Positions 60,043-64,000 of a DNA stretch of 64,000 bases are shown here, piece by piece (the first letter of the stretch is position 1; each line of letters starts with the position of its first letter). The position numbers and the translations under genes were made by a program. The stretch lies in contig NW_025064889.1 of assembly GCF_019112545.1 (NCBI RefSeq), forward strand, positions 656,098 to 720,097, written 5' to 3'. This DNA is from Guyanagaster necrorhizus (lineage: Eukaryota; Basidiomycota; Agaricomycetes; Agaricales; Physalacriaceae). The notes beneath the pieces are model-generated. The model had not been told where the DNA came from, did no database searches, and saw only the letters and a program-made list of their open reading frames with translations.

Positions 60043-61971
60043 CATAGTTTATAGTACTCTGATATGGACCCTCTATTATTGAGGGTTCTATCTGCATTAT
60101 ACACTGGAATAGGTCTAGGAATTTTTTGAGTATTGCACCTATTTTATCAGATAAAGTCATTATCTATGGAACTTTTCATGCACTGACAGTTTCATCCTCA
60201 CCTTTTCCTCTTTGTATGTACTTTTTCCCTTGTACTTCTTTTAGCACTCACAGTGCTTCATCTTCTTCTATACTTCAGAGTATATTAATCAGGTTCTGAT
60301 CAGCTTCAGCCTGCAGTTTCAGATATACTCATCCTTTCAGCATGGCTAAGGTAATTGAGTTTGAAGGTTCTTTTATAGCCTGTAGTATCCAGACAGCTGT
60401 GCCTGGCTTTCTCTATCCTGTTACTGTCTTTGGTTCAGAGTGCTTTTCTCTTAGATACTCCACTGTCTGCTCAGACTGGGACTTTCCTATAGAGGCTCTG
60501 CACTGAATGGCTAATTCTATCCTTGGTTCTAGTGGCAATATATGTGGTTTAGATTCTGCTTTCTCCTGTACTTTTTCTTCAGTTTTTGGCAGAATAATGA
60601 AATGCATCTTATAGGGTATCACTTGCCCAATTCAGCTCTCAAGAGTATTTGAGTCTTTTTACATACTTTTTTTCTTTTTGAGCAGTGAATATTTATTACC
60701 AGTTCCTACAGAGAATGTCTTAGTACTGGTAGGTATAATATCTGGTTTAGAATATACTATTTCAATATCATCTGCTTTAGTCAAGAAAATGTTGAAAACT
60801 CATCTATTGAGGGGTTACTTATTAAAATCCCTCTGGGATTTGGTTTCTCTCTTCTTTTGCTTCTTCTCCTCAATAGCTCAGTCCAGTTCCTCCTGGGCTT
60901 TTCATCTGGCCATTTCTTCTTGGTACATCTGACTTAGCTGCTTTTATTCTTTATTTGAGAATTTCATTTCCCAAATGTTGCATGAGATAAGAGGCTGACT
61001 GCTTGATGCAGTGTTTGAGGCAGATCTTTGAGGCTCATGACCAAGAGTGTTGACTTAATAATTGTAGTCCATCTGCAAAATCCTTCTTTTTCACTTGTTA
61101 TAAGTGGAGGAAAAATCATTGTCTCCATAGGCAATAGTGTTGCAGAGATTGGGTCAGACTGCATTCTCAATCTGCTTTAACATAACTTCATGATCACATA
61201 TCTTTCCAGCCTGATATGCTAACTCTTCAAATTCTTGAAAGAATTTCTTAGCATCAGTGAAGTTGACCTGTTGTAAGACCTACCACTTGGCTGCATGAAC
61301 CTTTTATTCTGCATCTAGCTTGAATTATCATTGTACAGCTTCTTTGAATCATGAGTAGGAGAGATACCTCCACTATATTGTAGTTGGATCATAAAAGTAC
61401 TGTTCTTGTAGGCTCCACCACTCTTGTGTAGCATCTTCAAATCAGGTTATACAGAATATTACTTGGTGAGGGCTGAACCTAGTGAAGCTCATAGAGAAGT
61501 AGGTGCTGTACATCTCAAAATATACCTTATATTGTTGGAAAAAGTGTTCAAGTCCAAGCTTTCTCCTTTGAATAGTACTAGCTCATAGGCTATAGTCAGC
61601 TTTAAATTTCCCCAGGGCTCTATAGTTTCAGGCTCTCATGGAGATGGAGTGTCAGATGGCAGTGGCAGTGGCATTGGTGGTAGGGCTGGCTTTTTGGGCC
61701 TAAGTAAGGACCATAGTCTCTGGTCATACCAAAGATGATCTGATGGGTCTTCAGAGGGCAGAGAAAATAGTACTGCCAGCTCTTTCCTTTTTTTCTTTTG
61801 CTAGAGAGTGCTGATAGAGCTGGAGGTCTGACATTCTTGGATCTTGCTCTAGCAAATAGACAGATGAGTGCAGCTGAGACTTACTGAGGAGTCTGCCAGA
61901 AAGGGTTTTAGCTTCTCCAACTGCTTAGGCTACTTTCTGCTGATAGTGGTTGTTTGGGCACTGTTACGCGC
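60043..61971 (-). pseudogene. Element D: start of protease and gag (decayed)
   Basis: The minus frame just right of C reads IPRPIPVYNADRTLNNRGSI, the protease part that joins 52242 once C is removed. Further right is gag: FFQQYKVYFEMYSTYF, then KKFFQEFEELAYQAG (about 61250-61200) and a charged tail, a Retrotrans_gag-like region with many stops. The element is cut at 61971 by H; its 5' LTR lies beyond the window. Confidence 0.75.
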
Positions 61972-62453
61972 ATGCCGCTGGCCTCCGTGTCACCTCAACC
62001 AACCACGAATTCTATCACGCTACCCACCGGACTCCAGCCACTTCCCATTACCTACTAATTTCATTTCACCATTATCATTTCACATCTGTATTTCATATTG
62101 TAATACCTAGACTCCGAACTCGGTAGCGAATATTCACACCGGAACCCAATGGAACCCGACTCGGAATTAGCTACCATTAGTATATAAAGCCATGTATATC
62201 ACTGTAACTACTCAGTTCGAATATCAACTTGGATAAGCCATCTACACTTCATACTCACTCCTCCCTATCTCATCCGTTGGATTCCGCTCCGAAGGATACT
62301 CCTGTTCACTTCTCTGACAGAACTCTGTTCTGTCCATCCAGATCCTTGGGCCCCGACTCAAGGGTGACGTTGCCAATAGCTTCGTCAACGCCCACGCACT
62401 CCGCCGGACTCCATGCATGCACTCAAGCCCACTCGATTGGCACGTTCCTAACA
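61972..62453 (+). repeat. 5' LTR of element H (young, CpG-rich)
   Basis: 482 bp, starting TGTTACGC and ending CCTAACA. The base composition changes sharply at 61972 from CpG-free to CpG-rich. TATATAAAG (62181) is followed 33 nt later by AGTTCGAATAT (62214-62224). The left flank GGCAC (61967-61971) would be the target duplication. Confidence 0.85.
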
Positions 62454-62455
62454 GT

Positions 62456-62466
62456 ATATTCAAACT
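62456..62466 (+). other. Primer-binding site of element H
   Basis: ATATTCAAACT starts two bases after the LTR end. It is the reverse complement of the LTR motif AGTTCGAATAT except for one base (A opposite C, a CpG-derived change). This is the third sequence version of the self-priming pair in this window. Confidence 0.6.
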
Positions 62467-62492
62467 CAAACCCTTGAGTCGAAAATTTTATC

Positions 62493-63941
62493 ATGTCCAG
62501 CACATTTACCGAACCCACAGAGACCGATCCTGAACAAAGGCAGCCCACCCATCCAAACATGTTTTCCATGGAAGACATCCCGGCATCTGCCTCAAAGGAA
62601 CAACCAGGCCTGTTCGGATCAGCCTCCAGTGGGGGACAACCTTCCCGTAGGGAAACCTACAATCACTCTAGCTTCACTGCCCACCAACCTAATTACGATG
62701 ATTCCCCTAACCCTTTCGACGCCACCAGCATCCCAACCAACGGGGCCCGACAGGCCAGCCTGATGTATGGCGCCCGAACCGACCCCCCAATAGACCCCTT
62801 ATCCCTGGGCAACAACCATGAGAATCCAGACAGCCCAGACTCAGAGGGCAGAGATGAAGACACCCCTACTCATACTCCCATCCGACGGGAACCGGCTGGC
62901 AATCCACCAAACCCTTTCCCAGGTGGACCAGGAGGTCCAGGGGAACCAGGAGGTCCAGATGGTCCCAATGGCCCAGGCAGTGCCGACGGCCCCACAGGAA
63001 GTAACAATCCAAACCAGCAGGACATGTTCCTAGAATTCATGAACCTGTTACGAGGAGTCTCCGCCTCCCTCAACAACCCTAAACCAGCCACTGTCCATAC
63101 CAAGGTCAAGGAATCAGAACTATTTGATGGCTCTGACCCTCGCAAACTAAAGGCTTTCATTGTCTCCCTTCAGTTGAACTTCAACGACAGACCTACCACG
63201 TTTGCAACAGATGCTAACAAGGTTAACTACGCCATTTCATTCCTGGCCAGCACCGCGCTCAACTGGTTCGAACCAGACATTCTTAACCCCAATCCGTGGA
63301 ATCCACCAGCCTGGCAATTCTCCTACGCAGCCTTCTTAGATGAGCTTCATAGCAACTTCGGCCCCTTTGATGCTATCAGAGATGCTGAAGATGCATTAGA
63401 ACACCTTCGGATGCACGATGGTGATCGGATCATGAAGTATATGGTCCAATTCAACCAGTATGCTTCACAAATTGGGTATGGAGATAACTCTCTCCGCCAT
63501 GCCTTTTACCGTGGCCTCTGCACCCGTATCAAGGATGACATGGCATACCATGGGAAGCCAAACAACCTTCATGATATGCGCTTCCTTGCCCAAGAACTTG
63601 ATGCTCACTACTGGATCCGAAAGACCGAAATTGCCCGTGAAAACTGGGACAATAAATTCCCCAACCCCAAATCCAAGGGGTCTAACACATCTCCCTCAGA
63701 CTCCAGCTCCACACCGAAATCTACTGCCCCTAAGCCCTATGCCGACAAGCTAGGCAAAGATGGCCATCTTACCCAGGAAGAAAAAGACCGCCGGCACCAG
63801 AACAACCTTTGCATGTTCTGTGGAGCCAAACACAAGACCGAGGACTGCAACAAGCGGAAGGCAGCAGCCTCCGCCAAGGGGCATGCAGCAGAGGTCGACA
63901 CCGCTCCCATGGAACCGGCTCTGATGGAGTCGGAAAACTAG
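62493..63941 (+). CDS. Element H: intact Gag polyprotein (482 aa)
   Basis: This is an uninterrupted frame from ATG 62493 to TAG. The N-terminal 200 residues are low complexity, with a Gly-Pro-rich collagen-like stretch (GGPGGPGEPGGPDGPNGPG, about 145-170). The Retrotrans_gag domain follows (ALNWFEPDIL, FLDELHSNFGPFD, YMVQFNQYASQIGYGDNSL, about 250-340). A zinc knuckle CMFCGAKHKTEDC (about 445-457) has the shortened spacing CX2CX3HX4C. Gag packages the element RNA in virus-like particles. The frame is intact and CpG-rich, so the element may be recent or active. Pol must follow after 63941, by recoding or a separate start. Confidence 0.92.
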   Translation: MSSTFTEPTETDPEQRQPTHPNMFSMEDIPASASKEQPGLFGSASSGGQPSRRETYNHSSFTAHQPNYDDSPNPFDATSIPTNGARQASLMYGARTDPPIDPLSLGNNHENPDSPDSEGRDEDTPTHTPIRREPAGNPPNPFPGGPGGPGEPGGPDGPNGPGSADGPTGSNNPNQQDMFLEFMNLLRGVSASLNNPKPATVHTKVKESELFDGSDPRKLKAFIVSLQLNFNDRPTTFATDANKVNYAISFLASTALNWFEPDILNPNPWNPPAWQFSYAAFLDELHSNFGPFDAIRDAEDALEHLRMHDGDRIMKYMVQFNQYASQIGYGDNSLRHAFYRGLCTRIKDDMAYHGKPNNLHDMRFLAQELDAHYWIRKTEIARENWDNKFPNPKSKGSNTSPSDSSSTPKSTAPKPYADKLGKDGHLTQEEKDRRHQNNLCMFCGAKHKTEDCNKRKAAASAKGHAAEVDTAPMEPALMESEN

Positions 63942-64000
63942 GAAGCAACCCTGTTCCCTCCGTGCGAGTTCAGGGTTGCGTCGACTGTATTCGCACACCG
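63942..64000 (+). mobile_element. Element H: beginning of the pol region (cut by window end)
   Basis: Only 59 bp are present after the gag stop. The frame and any recoding signal cannot be judged. Confidence 0.4.

Overview
The window is nuclear DNA from a filamentous basidiomycete, most likely an agaricomycete. Genes carry many short introns (about 42-60 nt) with GT..AG ends and CTAAY-like branch points. The housekeeping proteins are fungal, and the repeats are Ty3/gypsy and Ty1/copia LTR retrotransposons. The species cannot be named from sequence alone.

Layout. (1) Positions 1-7795 are almost free of CpG and hold nested, decayed gypsy elements. Element A (+) sits in the leader of E (-), and E sits near the 3' end of F (+); a 213-bp solo LTR lies inside the LTR of F. 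(2) Positions ~7,800-37,330 are a CpG-normal gene island with no recognisable transposon. It holds a C2H2 zinc-finger gene, a mitochondrial TypA/BipA GTPase, an unknown gene, a SAP-domain membrane protein, a secreted Cys-rich protein, DAHP synthase, PIH1, APC1, a PP6/Sit4-type phosphatase, geranylgeranyl-diphosphate synthase, ribosomal protein eS26, UTP20 and a decayed caspase-like gene. (3) Positions ~37,330-64,000 hold a second nest. A copia element (+) is split by gypsy D (-). D is split by two complete gypsy elements, B (43983-52119, target duplication CCAAT) and C (52243-60042, target duplication CATAG), and by the young, CpG-rich element H (from 61972), whose intact gag ends just before the window does.

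Exon models were rebuilt by hand. Splice phases close over every intron of each model given here: TypA 645 aa, DAHP synthase 405 aa, APC1 1931 aa, PP6 310 aa, GGPPS 329 aa, eS26 128 aa, UTP20 2566 aa. Several neighbours are very tightly packed. APC1 and PP6 start codons are 52 bp apart and divergent, eS26 and UTP20 share a 204-bp divergent promoter, and PP6 and GGPPS stop codons are 28 bp apart and convergent.

The most interesting signal is in the retroelements. Each LTR has a TATA box followed 33-34 nt later by an 11-13 nt motif. Where the primer-binding site is in the window, it is the reverse complement of that motif. Motif and primer site co-vary between families. This matches mRNA self-priming of reverse transcription as known for Tf1/sushi elements, and no tRNA-type primer site is seen. 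The second strong signal is CpG deamination: LTR pairs show TG in one copy and CA in the other at the same position, and Arg CGA codons have become TGA stops.
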